Below are positions 9,227-18,291 of a stretch of DNA of 64,000 nucleotides, in pieces (within the stretch, counting starts at the first letter, position 1; every line of letters begins with the position of its first letter). The notes under the pieces are model-generated. The model did not search any database, was not told where the DNA came from, and saw only the letters and a list, made by a program, of their open reading frames with translations. The DNA comes from an uncultured Bacteroidales bacterium (lineage in GTDB: Bacteria; Bacteroidota; Bacteroidia; Bacteroidales; Salinivirgaceae): the NCBI GenBank assembly GCA_937981765.1, contig CALJOM010000009.1, positions 62,001 to 126,000 of the forward strand. The letters are read 5' to 3'. A program made the position numbers and the translations under genes.

Positions 9227-12200
9227 CTAAAACACTTCTACAATCTTATTTTGATAAACATACCAAACATATCCGCCGGAAACTTCATAGCCAGAGTCCC
9301 TTACAAGTTTTAGGTAGTTAGATACCTGCATTTCATGAGCGGGTAAGTTTGTTTGAGTAAATTTGTAATCAACAACCAGAACTTTTCCGTCGGGGAATTG
9401 TATTATTCGGTCGGGGCGGTAAAATCCACCACGTGGTTGAACAATCGCCCTTTCGTTGATTGTTTTAACTTCATTACTAAACCACTGTTGTACCTTTGTA
9501 TTTGCAAGTGCCTTTGCCAGAAGCCGATATATCTCCTCCCGCTGGGTTTGATTTATTAGACCTTTATAAACAATACGGTTTATGGCAGAATACAAATCAT
9601 CCACAGAGGTTAATTGCTCCAATATTTTGTGCATAATAGAGCCATACTTTGTTGGAGAAATCTCTTCCTGTTCCGGCTTCTCTGCAGGGAGAGTTTCCGA
9701 ATACCGAACCTTTAAATGTATGTCTGTATTAACACCAAAATGGTTTAAAGTTATTGAGTGCAGATTCTGTAGCTTTTGGTGTTGCATTTCTTTCAATTCT
9801 CCCATCTCAAAAACATGTTCCGATGCACCTTTTTTTTCACAAAAACTACTAATCCAATTGCTTACAGAATCTTTTTGATTTTTGCTTTTTGAGAAAATGT
9901 GCAATGAATATTCGGCCCGTGTAAACGCCACATAGAGCAAATTTAGTGAATCCACGCAGCGATTGAAAATCTCTTCAGAGATTTCAGAATCAGCGATAGT
10001 GTAGAGATTTTTCTTACTCGGATTGATTAAAAGAGGTATTTTAACCGAATCTATTTCTTTTTCGATCCAGATCGGGTCGGTGGGCATACTGATTTGCCAA
10101 TCGGCGAACGGAACTATAACGTGCTTGAATTCCAAACCCTTGCTTTTGTGTATGGTCATAACTTTCAGAGCGTGGGGCATAGATGGAGTAGGGATTTTTG
10201 TTGATGCACCCTTTGTCTCCCAGTAATCGAGAAAAGCTGTTTTATCCGAAATGTTGTTTTGGGTAAAATCGACAATGATGTTCAAAAGTCCCTGCAGATA
10301 CGGTATCTCAGTTTCGCACTCATTGAGATTAAAACAGGCGATGATTTCCAGAACTAAATCGTAAAGGGGTAGTTGCTTCCAAAAATCATAGTTTTGAGTA
10401 AGTTTTGCATAGGGTTCGTGCATTTCCGGATTTTCAAACAAGGAAAGATCCTCTTTTTGTCGAACAAAATCTAGTAACCGTGCCGCAGTCGTGCGATAAA
10501 ACGTGTTGCCCTCCGAATGGGTGAGGTCGTAAATGATGTTGATTATGGCTACAACCGCATTGCTTTGGTTTAGGGTTAAAACGTCATCTGTGGAAATCTG
10601 AAGATTGTCTTTAAAACCATCTAACGAAAGTAGATAATCGATGATGATTTTCCCATGGTAACCTTTGCGCGTTAATATAGCAATATCACCGGGAGAAGCC
10701 CCTTTATCGAGGAGCTTTTGAATGGTTTGTGCTACTTTTTGAAAGGTTTGGGCTTCATAGCCAAGGTCTTGAGACTTGATATCCTCAGTCTCAGCGTTGT
10801 TGTCTTCTCCTGAAAGCAATTCAATCCTTACATACCCTTGCCCCGAAGTTGACTTAGTAAAATTTTGCTTGCAACCGGAGTAAATATTTCTCAGCTTTTT
10901 TTTGTACTTTTCATCGGGTAAATCAAGAGTATTGCCAATATGCTCCAGCAGAATATCGAAAAATTCGTTGTTGAAATTAACCACTATCTCCTCACTTCGC
11001 CAATTATAAGATAGTGTTAGGTTATCTATTCCCAAGGATTTTAGTTGTTGTTCTACTTTTTCGTGAAGAAGCGTCCAGTCGCCATTTCTCCACCGATAGA
11101 TTGCCTGCTTAACATCTCCGATAATTAGGTTGTTAACATGGCTTTCCTGTGTGTCGGGATTAAATTGCGACATACTCTCTTGTAGGAAAGGTTGTATGCT
11201 TTCCCACTGAAAAAGGGATGTATCCTGAAATTCGTCGATCATAAAGTGTTTGTACCAACTAGCCAGTGTTTCGTAAATAAACGGGATATCGGTGTCTTGG
11301 GTAATCTGCTTTAGAAGAATGGCGGTATTACTGAGTAAAAATATGTTTTCGAGCGATGAGATTTGTTTAACCTCTTCCCAAACATGCTTAAAAAGCCGGA
11401 TTTGCCAAAGTGTAGGATACACCTCCTTAAAAAAGGCATATTCTGGGTAATTTTCCTTTATCTGGGTCAACAACTGGCTATAGAGTGGGTTTATTTTATC
11501 GAAAAAGGCATCAAAATCATTTTGAGATACGGTTTTAGTGACTGCTTTTGCAAAAATATCTTCGAATTCAAGACTTTCGGTTAAATTCCATATTTTTTGA
11601 ATTGTATCGGCACTGTTATTTTCCGATAATTTAAAATTCAAAATCGTGGTTAGCTTATTTCCGGTTTTTCTGAAATAGTTGTTTAGATGGGACTTTTGCA
11701 CTTCAACTTCCAGATTTTTTCGAAGTTCTTGATGTTGCTTTTCAAAATCTTGAATCCTAGTATTAATATTTTCTTGTATTGAAGCAATTTGCTGATCGAA
11801 ATTTTGATTACTCCACAGCTGAATGAGCAAATCTTTAACATTTTCCCGCATCATTTTTTGCATGTATGCGAGAATTTCTCTTTTGATATTGTAACGCTTA
11901 TTTTGTTTTACGATTTCGTTTTCGATAAATTTCACAAGCAGGTCCTTTTCGATGGAGTCGGATACGAGACTATCGAGAAATTGCATCACAGCGCGGTCGA
12001 GAATAAGTTCATCGTTCATCTCAATGCGGTAAAGCCCAGAAATGTCGAGTTCGCGTGCTGTGCTTCTCAGAATTCGTTGAAAAAATTGATCGATGGTTGC
12101 GATAGAAAAATTTGAATAGTTATGCAAAATATTGATTAAAAGACGACTAGCCCTTTCTTTCAAGTTTATCTCATCGATTTCCAGCGTTTGTAAAAGTTTT

Positions 12201-12433
12201 TTTGCGTAGTCTGATTGAGCAGGGTTTTCTGAGAGAAGATAGAGTTGTCTGAGAATTCGTTGCCGCATTTCGGCCGTTGCTTTACGGGTGAAGGTTATGG
12301 CCAAAATTCTAGAATATCTTCTTGGGTCTTCATCTAAGGCAAGAAGTAGATAACTTTCAACCAACTTATAGGTTTTTCCCGAACCGGCACTTGCTTTACA
12401 AATAGTAAGTGCCTTTTTATTAACTATGTTCAT
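9227..12433 (-). CDS. AddA-like UvrD-family helicase with C-terminal PD-(D/E)XK nuclease
   Basis: A 1068-residue superfamily 1 helicase-nuclease of the AddA/RecB type, which processes double-strand breaks for recombination. The Walker A motif is ASAGSGKTYKL at residues 14-24, near the N-terminus. FTRKATAEMRQRI is motif Ia, MIDEFQDTSLFQWE is the Walker B region, and GDVKQAIYRWRNGD and MTIHKSKGLEF are further helicase motifs. The C-terminal 200 residues hold an AddA-type nuclease, with KVLVVDYKFTQ as the D-x-K active site. It starts four bases after holA, in the same operon. AddA normally works with AddB, but no AddB-like gene lies in this window. Confidence 0.88.
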   Translation of the reverse strand: MNIVNKKALTICKASAGSGKTYKLVESYLLLALDEDPRRYSRILAITFTRKATAEMRQRILRQLYLLSENPAQSDYAKKLLQTLEIDEINLKERASRLLINILHNYSNFSIATIDQFFQRILRSTARELDISGLYRIEMNDELILDRAVMQFLDSLVSDSIEKDLLVKFIENEIVKQNKRYNIKREILAYMQKMMRENVKDLLIQLWSNQNFDQQIASIQENINTRIQDFEKQHQELRKNLEVEVQKSHLNNYFRKTGNKLTTILNFKLSENNSADTIQKIWNLTESLEFEDIFAKAVTKTVSQNDFDAFFDKINPLYSQLLTQIKENYPEYAFFKEVYPTLWQIRLFKHVWEEVKQISSLENIFLLSNTAILLKQITQDTDIPFIYETLASWYKHFMIDEFQDTSLFQWESIQPFLQESMSQFNPDTQESHVNNLIIGDVKQAIYRWRNGDWTLLHEKVEQQLKSLGIDNLTLSYNWRSEEIVVNFNNEFFDILLEHIGNTLDLPDEKYKKKLRNIYSGCKQNFTKSTSGQGYVRIELLSGEDNNAETEDIKSQDLGYEAQTFQKVAQTIQKLLDKGASPGDIAILTRKGYHGKIIIDYLLSLDGFKDNLQISTDDVLTLNQSNAVVAIINIIYDLTHSEGNTFYRTTAARLLDFVRQKEDLSLFENPEMHEPYAKLTQNYDFWKQLPLYDLVLEIIACFNLNECETEIPYLQGLLNIIVDFTQNNISDKTAFLDYWETKGASTKIPTPSMPHALKVMTIHKSKGLEFKHVIVPFADWQISMPTDPIWIEKEIDSVKIPLLINPSKKNLYTIADSEISEEIFNRCVDSLNLLYVAFTRAEYSLHIFSKSKNQKDSVSNWISSFCEKKGASEHVFEMGELKEMQHQKLQNLHSITLNHFGVNTDIHLKVRYSETLPAEKPEQEEISPTKYGSIMHKILEQLTSVDDLYSAINRIVYKGLINQTQREEIYRLLAKALANTKVQQWFSNEVKTINERAIVQPRGGFYRPDRIIQFPDGKVLVVDYKFTQTNLPAHEMQVSNYLKLVRDSGYEVSGGYVWYVYQNKIVEVF

Positions 12434-12437
12434 AAAA

Positions 12438-13469
12438 TCAGAGCATAATTAGGGTTATTAATTCTTTGAGCAAGTCGCCGCCATCGGTACCGGCATCGTT
12501 AACCCCTTTGCTAAAGGCATCGTAATGTCGTAGGTAGCCAATAATGCGCTCAACTTTCTCTTTAGGATAATTTTTGGCTGCATCCTGATATTCACCAACA
12601 AAAAAAGCATTAATACCCAACACGTTAGCAAGTGTGTTTTTATCGTACCCTTTATAGGAGGTGTGAATAAGCAAAATTTTGGAAAAGTAGGAAAATAATT
12701 GGGCAATAACCACCTGAATGGGATTTTCCTTTTGATTCTTTGCAAAGTGTGCTATTATAGTGAAAGCCTTGGTAATATCTCGGCTTCCAATGGCTTTATT
12801 GAGTTCGAAAATGTTATAGTCTTTGCTTATCCCAACATTTTCTTCAATATGTTGAATTGAGATTATGGTACCTTTTGGGAGCAAAGTCATAAGTTTAGCC
12901 ATTTCATTGGCTACTTTGGTAAGATCGTTACCCAGATGAGCTGTTAAAACCTGTGCTGCAGCAGATTGTATTTCATAACCCATAGATCGAGCATGCGATA
13001 AAACCCACTCAGGGACCTTGGATTCGTAAAGACGTTTCGATTCAAGAATTACTCCACTTTTTTCCAAAGTCTTATAGGTTTTGCGTCGCTTATCGAGCAC
13101 TTTTCCACGATATAGAATGACTAGGATAGTTGTATTCATGGGCTTTTCTGCATAATGCAACCATCCCGACTCTTCGGCATCGTCGCCTTCTAGGCCTTTA
13201 AGCAGATGCCCCTCGCGAACAATAATTACCTGTCGCGAAGCCATGACCGGAAACCGACGGGCTTCTACAATTATGCTTTCAATAGAGGTTTCGTCGCCAT
13301 AAACTATGTTCTGATTAAAATCACGTTCGGCTGGACTGAGGGCATTATTTTCTATATAATAGGCTATCTGATCAATAAAAAAATCTTCTTCGCCCATTAA
13401 AAAGTAAATCGGATAATAGATGCCGGCCTTAAGGTCGTCCATTATTTTTTCGTAAGACAAAAGTGGCAT
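12438..13469 (-). CDS. holA: DNA polymerase III delta subunit
   Basis: HolA is the delta subunit of the clamp loader, which opens the beta clamp. At 343 residues the length is right. The N-terminal region YPIYFLMGEEDFFIDQIAYYI is the typical delta-subunit start. VILYRGKVLDKRRKTYKTLEK marks the middle of the AAA-like domain, and HLGNDLTKVANEMAKLMTLL is the conserved helix region. The C-terminal collar domain holds AIGSRDITKAF and the usual PIQVVIAQLFSYFSKILLIH. Like other delta subunits it lacks a Walker A motif. It sits 3 bases after the AMP nucleosidase gene and 4 before the addA-like gene. Confidence 0.9.
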   Translation of the reverse strand: MPLLSYEKIMDDLKAGIYYPIYFLMGEEDFFIDQIAYYIENNALSPAERDFNQNIVYGDETSIESIIVEARRFPVMASRQVIIVREGHLLKGLEGDDAEESGWLHYAEKPMNTTILVILYRGKVLDKRRKTYKTLEKSGVILESKRLYESKVPEWVLSHARSMGYEIQSAAAQVLTAHLGNDLTKVANEMAKLMTLLPKGTIISIQHIEENVGISKDYNIFELNKAIGSRDITKAFTIIAHFAKNQKENPIQVVIAQLFSYFSKILLIHTSYKGYDKNTLANVLGINAFFVGEYQDAAKNYPKEKVERIIGYLRHYDAFSKGVNDAGTDGGDLLKELITLIML

Positions 13470-13472
13470 GGT

Positions 13473-14243
13473 TTAAAATCTCAGGTGTTTTACACTTTGT
13501 CCGTTATTAATAATTTCTTCCAAAGCATTGATTCCAATTTTCAAATGGTTGGCCACAAATTTTTCGGTTACGGCTTTATCGCTTTCCGCAGTTTTAACGC
13601 CTGTTGAGATCATGGGTTGATCGCTTACCAGCAAAAGTGCGCCCGCGGGAATTTGATTGTAGAAAGCAACCGTAAATATGGTGGCGGTTTCCATATCAAT
13701 AGCCATGGCACGGGTTTTTTCGAGATATTTCTTGAAACGATCGTCGTATTCCCATACTCGTTTGTTGGTAGTAAACACAGTTCCTGTCCAATAGTCGCGG
13801 CCGGCATCGCGAATAGCTGATGAAATGGCACGTTGAAGCATAAAGGCGGGAAGAGCGGGCACCTCAGGTGGCAGATAGTCGTTGCTGGTACCTTCACTTC
13901 GTATGGCGGCAATAGGTAAAATTAAATCTCCAAGTTGGTTTTTTTTCTTTAAACCTCCGCATTTCCCCAAAAACAGGACGGCTTTTGGTTCTATGGCTGT
14001 TAAAAGATCGAGGATTGTTGCAGCATTTGGACTTCCCATTCCGAAATTGATGATGGTAATCCGCCCGTTGGAAGCGTTGGGCATTACATGTTTTTCGCCT
14101 ACTTTGGGGACATTATACCACTCTGAGAAAAGCTGGATGTAATGGGAAAAATTGGTAAGAATGATGTATTGTGTAAATTCTTCCAAAGGACGGCCGGTAT
14201 AACGCGGCAACCAATTCCTAACAATCTCCTCTTTAGTATTCAT
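13473..14243 (-). CDS. amn: AMP nucleosidase (short, phosphorylase-fold form)
   Basis: The 256-residue product belongs to the nucleoside phosphorylase/AMN fold. The typical Bacteroidota AMP nucleosidase start is visible (MNTKEEIVRNWLPRYTG), followed by IINFGMGSPNAATILDLL, the phosphorylase-type glycine motif, FLGKCGGLKK near residue 93, and MAIDMETATIFTVAFYN near residue 184. LLVSDQPMISTGVKT completes the core. It would hydrolyse AMP to adenine and ribose 5-phosphate, balancing adenylate pools. E. coli Amn is about twice as long because of an extra N-terminal domain; the short form is common here. It heads the amn-holA-addA-like minus-strand operon. Confidence 0.85.
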   Translation of the reverse strand: MNTKEEIVRNWLPRYTGRPLEEFTQYIILTNFSHYIQLFSEWYNVPKVGEKHVMPNASNGRITIINFGMGSPNAATILDLLTAIEPKAVLFLGKCGGLKKKNQLGDLILPIAAIRSEGTSNDYLPPEVPALPAFMLQRAISSAIRDAGRDYWTGTVFTTNKRVWEYDDRFKKYLEKTRAMAIDMETATIFTVAFYNQIPAGALLLVSDQPMISTGVKTAESDKAVTEKFVANHLKIGINALEEIINNGQSVKHLRF

Positions 14244-14337
14244 AACAACGGTCTTATTGATTATTTAAAAACGACAATCCACTAACTACAAGCTAATTTA
14301 TTGCATAAGCCCGTATCTGTAAAGTGCCTTCCCAAAA

Positions 14338-15594
14338 TTACTTCTTAGGCTTTTTGGGTGCGGGTGGCAAAGGGAAAAACGATTTCAGAATCGCATCGAT
14401 TTGATTTCGCCAGGCGCCCCAGGAATGGCCTTCCTGAACTTCAATAAAATCAATGCTATATCCTTTAAAAATTAACACATCGCGCAGAAGTTTTGTGTTT
14501 TCAGCGCCATCGAAAAAGGTACCGCACGAAATAAAAAACCTGAGCGATAGTTTTTCGGCTTTGGCGTATTGACGTATTAAATCTTCCTGGATTGCAGGCG
14601 ATTGAGCTGCAACCAGATTAAAAACCTCCGACCGTAGCAATCCTGCGTACAACGATGCCCATCCGCCCAGAGAAGTTCCTAATATGGCTCGATTTTCAGG
14701 AGCAATGGTGAGATTTAGTTCTTTTTCTACATGAGCCACAAATTCGTCAGCAAGAAAAGCTATATAGTTCTTATTTCCGCTATATTCTGATCTGCGTCGG
14801 TTTTCTTCTATATTGGAAGGATTTCGTGGGTCAATAAAGACAGCTACGGTAGGTTTAATCATTTGATGGCCAATCAGATTGTTGAGAAGGGTGGGAACGT
14901 TTCCTAATTTAGGATCGCTGTATTCTTGTCCGTCGGTAATGTAAATAATGGTTGATTGGTTACTGGCCAAAAAATTAACCGGCAGATAAACGAAATATGA
15001 TACATCGTATCCCAAATTCACACTTTTAAAAATACGAGGCTCGGTAATGTTCCCCTTACCAACAGCTGTATCCGGGAAGCCCCAAGCCGATGGCTGCCAT
15101 AAAGGCATACGAAGCTCACTGTTGGAATTAAATCCTGTATTTTGAACATAGATGTTGGCCGAATCTAAAATCCAGCGGGTTTTGTCAATCACAATTTTAT
15201 AGTCGAGCCGTGCCGTTATCGGAAAGGCAGCTGACAGTATCCACAAATTGGTACTCTTTAGTTTTTTGGCTTCAAAGTCGCGCAAAATTTTCCACTGAGA
15301 AAAGTCGCCTGTAAAATGAACGGTCGAAGCAGAACCTCGATAAATAAATACCACATTCGTATCTCTAACAAATGGAATGGATCGGTTGGCAACTAAACTG
15401 TCCCAGAGAATGGATACAACCGAATCGCGAAGTTTTTGGTTTTGAATTTTAGAAATTTCTTGGAGAGTGGTTTGAAAGTCCGAAACGGTTTTAAAATCCT
15501 GGTAAGGATTATTTATCCGATATTTCTCATCAAACTCATAGGTGCATGATGTAAAAAATAGCATCAGAAAAATTAAACGATAAAATTGTTGCAT
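14338..15594 (-). CDS. Lipoprotein with sugar-binding-like N-domain and esterase-like alpha/beta-hydrolase domain
   Basis: The ATG at 15594 is preferred over an upstream TTG because it starts a clean lipoprotein signal (MQQFYRLIFLMLFFTSC, cysteine at residue 17). Residues around 80-170 (VVFIYRGSASTVHFTGDFSQWKI) resemble the AMPK/E-set glycogen-binding-like domain that often precedes esterases. From about 190 a putative esterase (Esterase D-like) domain runs to the end, with the nucleophile elbow GTSLGGWASLYAGL and a probable catalytic histidine in VQEGHSWGAWRNQI. It resembles Bacteroidota enterochelin esterase/feruloyl esterase-like proteins. The substrate cannot be read from the sequence. 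It is probably envelope-anchored and appears monocistronic. Confidence 0.75.
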   Translation of the reverse strand: MQQFYRLIFLMLFFTSCTYEFDEKYRINNPYQDFKTVSDFQTTLQEISKIQNQKLRDSVVSILWDSLVANRSIPFVRDTNVVFIYRGSASTVHFTGDFSQWKILRDFEAKKLKSTNLWILSAAFPITARLDYKIVIDKTRWILDSANIYVQNTGFNSNSELRMPLWQPSAWGFPDTAVGKGNITEPRIFKSVNLGYDVSYFVYLPVNFLASNQSTIIYITDGQEYSDPKLGNVPTLLNNLIGHQMIKPTVAVFIDPRNPSNIEENRRRSEYSGNKNYIAFLADEFVAHVEKELNLTIAPENRAILGTSLGGWASLYAGLLRSEVFNLVAAQSPAIQEDLIRQYAKAEKLSLRFFISCGTFFDGAENTKLLRDVLIFKGYSIDFIEVQEGHSWGAWRNQIDAILKSFFPLPPAPKKPKK

Positions 15595-15678
15595 GGCCTG
15601 CAAAAGTTAAAGTTTTTTTAAAAATACAACTTTTATGTTTTGAAAATGCCATATAGGGCAAGAATATTATACAAGCTC

Positions 15679-16312
15679 TCAAACTTTTTTTTGATAATCA
15701 ACCATGGCGGCAGTAATAATGTCACGGGCTTCGGAAGCGTTGTAAATGTGAGTAATTTCACAATCGCGCCTATTCCCGGGAAGATCTTTGTAGGTTAAAA
15801 AGTAATGCTTTAGCCTGGTAATCACCAATTCGGCTTACTTCGTGAAAATGACCGTACACGGCATCGTCTTGCAAAACGGCAATATTTTTATCGTCGGCCT
15901 GATTACCATCAATCATGCGAAACCCACCAATGGGAATAGCCCTAACAATTATATTTCCGTGACTTATTGATTTTTTAGCTAAAACACAACTATGCAGCGG
16001 ATCGCCATCGCCGGTAATATTGTCCCTCTGGAGGATTGTCCGGGCTATATCCCCTACCCTGTGGTCACATAAAGTTTGAGGAATGAAACCATACAACGCT
16101 GGCAAAACATTGGAGTATTTCTGAGAAAGATCGATTTTAAGATATCCGGAGGTTTTGTCTGTTTCGTACTTAACCGTATCGGCAGTAACCATTTCAATGA
16201 ATAACGTTACAATGTTAGGAGCCTCGTCGACAATATCAATTCCATGCCACGGATGCGATTTGTAGCGAAGTCCCATTAGCCTTCCAATGGGCTCCATTAT
16301 CTGATTTGCCAT
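15679..16312 (-). pseudogene. ppa: Inorganic pyrophosphatase gene broken by a frameshift and an active-site change
   Basis: The first 160 residues are a family I soluble pyrophosphatase of the Bacteroidales type (MEPIGRLMGLRYKSHPWHGI, YGFIPQTLCD, GGFRMIDGNQADDK). The frame as read then runs into an unrelated tail and stops at 15770. Skipping one base in the GG at 15832-15833 restores a perfect family ending (EVSELVITRLKHYFLTYKDLP...), running to a stop at 15679 and giving about 210 residues. The third aspartate of the metal motif DGDPxD is also changed: the sequence reads DGDPLHSC. The frameshift removes the conserved YK pair in the readable frame. Two independent lesions point to real decay rather than a sequencing slip. 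A -7 box TACCTTTG lies on the minus strand at 16328-16335. Confidence 0.82.
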
Positions 16313-16387
16313 AATTTATTTTTTCCGCAAAGGTACAATGTTTCATCAAAACTTAACTTTACACTATTTAGGAATATTTGCTGTTTG

Positions 16388-16419
16388 ATAAAAGACCCGC
16401 TCGTTGGCGGGTCTTTTAT
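16388..16419 (-). terminator. 13-bp intrinsic terminator after the cysteine-rich protein gene
   Basis: ATAAAAGACCCGC (16388-16400) and GCGGGTCTTTTAT (16407-16419) pair perfectly around a six-base loop, with a T-rich tail on the minus strand. It begins six bases past the stop codon of the cysteine-rich gene. Because of its symmetry it could also act on plus-strand transcripts. Confidence 0.85.
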
Positions 16420-16424
16420 TCGAA

Positions 16425-16742
16425 TTATTTTTTCTTACAACAGGATTCGGCATCGGCCTTTTGTGTTGATTTTTCGGAAATTTTACAACACTTATCGCTT
16501 TCAGATTTACTGCATGGCGTGGCGCTGCCACAGCAACGATATTCTTTATGAACACAATCGTGATTCTTGGCGGCGGCAGTGGTTTGAATGTCATTGCTAT
16601 GGTCGGTTTTAAATTTACAGCATTCGGTTTTTTCTTTAGAGACTTTCACTGGGTCTTTATCCGCAGATACTGAGAGAAAAACAGCTGTTGTAAGTACAAC
16701 CGCCAATGTACTGATCATAAAAATTTTTGTTCTGCTGCTCAT
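16425..16742 (-). CDS. Small secreted cysteine-rich protein of unknown function
   Basis: A 105-residue product with an N-terminal hydrophobic segment (IFMISTLAVVLTTAVFLSV, about residues 7-25), then a polar domain with ten cysteines, eight of them in four CC pairs (ECCKF, YRCCGS, DKCCKI, ESCCKKK). The rest is lysine, serine and glutamate. Periplasmic or membrane-tethered metal binding, or disulfide-rich structure, is plausible. No family is recognised. It has its own minus-strand -7 box (TATTTTTG, 16774-16781) and a strong terminator, so it is a self-contained transcription unit. Expression seems likely, but the function is unknown. Confidence 0.65.
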   Translation of the reverse strand: MSSRTKIFMISTLAVVLTTAVFLSVSADKDPVKVSKEKTECCKFKTDHSNDIQTTAAAKNHDCVHKEYRCCGSATPCSKSESDKCCKISEKSTQKADAESCCKKK

Positions 16743-16844
16743 AGCTTTTTGTGTTTATTTAGTGATGCAAACGCAAAAATAGAAAATATTTTATCAACCA
16801 ATAAGCGAATTTGATTTTTAGAAAAGAAAAAATGGCACAATGAA

Positions 16845-16876
16845 TTGAATAATTCCGACAATCTTTTTTATTTTTG
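16845..16876 (+). promoter_or_regulatory. Promoter of the response regulator gene
   Basis: TTG at 16845-16847, a 21-base spacer and TATTTTTG at 16869-16876 match the Bacteroidota consensus. The predicted transcript start lies about 20 bases before the ATG at 16904. It probably drives the response regulator, yggS-like and dihydroorotate dehydrogenase-like genes together. Confidence 0.75.
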
Positions 16877-16903
16877 TCTTTGGCAACAAACATTTCATAG
16901 AGA

Positions 16904-17596
16904 ATGAACGACAAGAAAAAAATACTTATTGTCGAGGATAGCGTTCCGGAAGGAATAATGCTATGCGATATTTTACAGGATGAAGGATTCGATCCCATAT
17001 TGGTACAAGACGCCGACGCCGGTATGAATGCCGTGCTTGAGGGAGGCTTCCAGCTGGTTTTACTCGATATAATGCTTCCCGGCAAAGATGGTTTTCAACT
17101 GGCAAAACAAATAAAAGCTTTCGATGAAAATTTGCCAATCATATTTCTTACCAGCAAAAACATGAAGTCCGACGAGGTGCAAGGGTTCTCCCTCGGTGCC
17201 GACGATTATCTTACCAAACCCTACGATCGTGATCTTCTAATCTGGCGAATGAGAGCAGTTCTTAAACGCAGAAGTTCTGTCCCACCTACGCAGGAGGTTT
17301 TTCAATTGGGAAAGTATGTTTTTGACTACAAAAATCAGTTGCTAACCCTTGGCACAAATAAGAAACGTCTTACTAAACGCGAAGCCGATATTCTTCAAAT
17401 GCTTTGCGTTCATAAAGGCGAAATTGTTAAACGCGACGACATTCTCCTCTCAATCTGGGGCTCCAACGATTATTTTAACGGCAGAAGCCTTGACGTGTTT
17501 ATCACTAAATTACGCAAATACCTAAAAGACGACCCTAACGTTATTCTAGTAAATGTGCATGGTGTAGGATTTGAATTAAGACTCCCCAATCAGTAG
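16904..17596 (+). CDS. OmpR/PhoB-family response regulator
   Basis: A 230-residue two-domain response regulator. The receiver domain (about 5-120) has the acidic pocket ED at 11-12, the phosphoacceptor D55 in LVLLDIMLPGKDGF, and the switch lysine in DDYLTKPYD. The C-terminal winged-helix DNA-binding domain (about 130-228) has LTKREADILQMLCVHKGEIV and SLDVFITKLRKYLKDDP, ending with VHGVGFELRL. It resembles the RprY-like regulators of Bacteroidota. No sensor kinase is adjacent; the hybrid kinase at 46-48 kb is soluble and has its own receiver, so a partner cannot be assigned. yggS starts seven bases after its stop. Confidence 0.9.
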   Translation: MNDKKKILIVEDSVPEGIMLCDILQDEGFDPILVQDADAGMNAVLEGGFQLVLLDIMLPGKDGFQLAKQIKAFDENLPIIFLTSKNMKSDEVQGFSLGADDYLTKPYDRDLLIWRMRAVLKRRSSVPPTQEVFQLGKYVFDYKNQLLTLGTNKKRLTKREADILQMLCVHKGEIVKRDDILLSIWGSNDYFNGRSLDVFITKLRKYLKDDPNVILVNVHGVGFELRLPNQ

Positions 17597-17603
17597 AAAT
17601 AGA

Positions 17604-18275
17604 ATGATACGGGAAAACATAACCCACATACTCAAAGAATTACCACCAAAAGTTACCTTAGTGGCGGTTTCCAAAACCCATGGGCCGGAAAAAATCATGG
17701 AAGCTTACGAAACCGAAATTCGCCACTTTGGGGAAAATAAAGTTCAGGAATTAATTGCCAAAAAGCCACTATTACCCGATGACATTCGGTGGCACATGAT
17801 AGGCCATCTTCAACGAAATAAAGTCAAATACATCGCCCCGTTTATTCATTTAATCCATTCGGTAGATAGCGAACCATTGCTGGCAGAAATTGATAAGCAG
17901 GCAAAAAAATGTAATCGAAAAATCGATGTATTGTTTGAAGTTCGCATAGCCAAAGAAGAGACAAAATTCGGCATTCCTGTAGGAGAAGTTCAACTATTGA
18001 TGGAAAAACCACTTCCCGAACTATATCCCAACGTTGAAATTTGTGGTTTAATGGGTATAGCTTCCTTCACCGACGACACTAACCAGATTTCTAAAGAATT
18101 TAAAGAAATACAAACACTTTTCAATAGCCTGAAAGAAAAATATTCAAACAAATACACCCGTTTTGAACATTTGAGCATTGGAATGTCGGGAGACTACAAA
18201 ATAGCTCTTAATTACGGCAGCACCATAGTGCGTATTGGAAGTTTAATATTTGGAGAAAGAATGTATCATCAATAA
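17604..18275 (+). CDS. YggS-family pyridoxal phosphate homeostasis protein
   Basis: A 223-residue single-domain PLP-binding protein of the YggS/PROSC family, which holds PLP and influences vitamin B6 and amino-acid balance without a well-defined reaction. The PLP lysine is K24 in VAVSKTHGPEKI. FGENKVQEL, RWHMIGHLQRNKVKYI and LMGIASFTDD follow, and the phosphate-binding end MSGDYKIALNYGSTIVRIGSLIFG is clear. The length is normal. It lies between the response regulator and the dihydroorotate dehydrogenase-like gene on the same strand. Confidence 0.93.
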   Translation: MIRENITHILKELPPKVTLVAVSKTHGPEKIMEAYETEIRHFGENKVQELIAKKPLLPDDIRWHMIGHLQRNKVKYIAPFIHLIHSVDSEPLLAEIDKQAKKCNRKIDVLFEVRIAKEETKFGIPVGEVQLLMEKPLPELYPNVEICGLMGIASFTDDTNQISKEFKEIQTLFNSLKEKYSNKYTRFEHLSIGMSGDYKIALNYGSTIVRIGSLIFGERMYHQ

Positions 18276-18291
18276 CCCAAAACAGATCTAT

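Noticed and set aside
15770-16312. Programmed frameshift in ppa
   Set aside because: There is no slippery heptamer or downstream structure at 15832-15833, and a catalytic aspartate is also lost, so decay is simpler.
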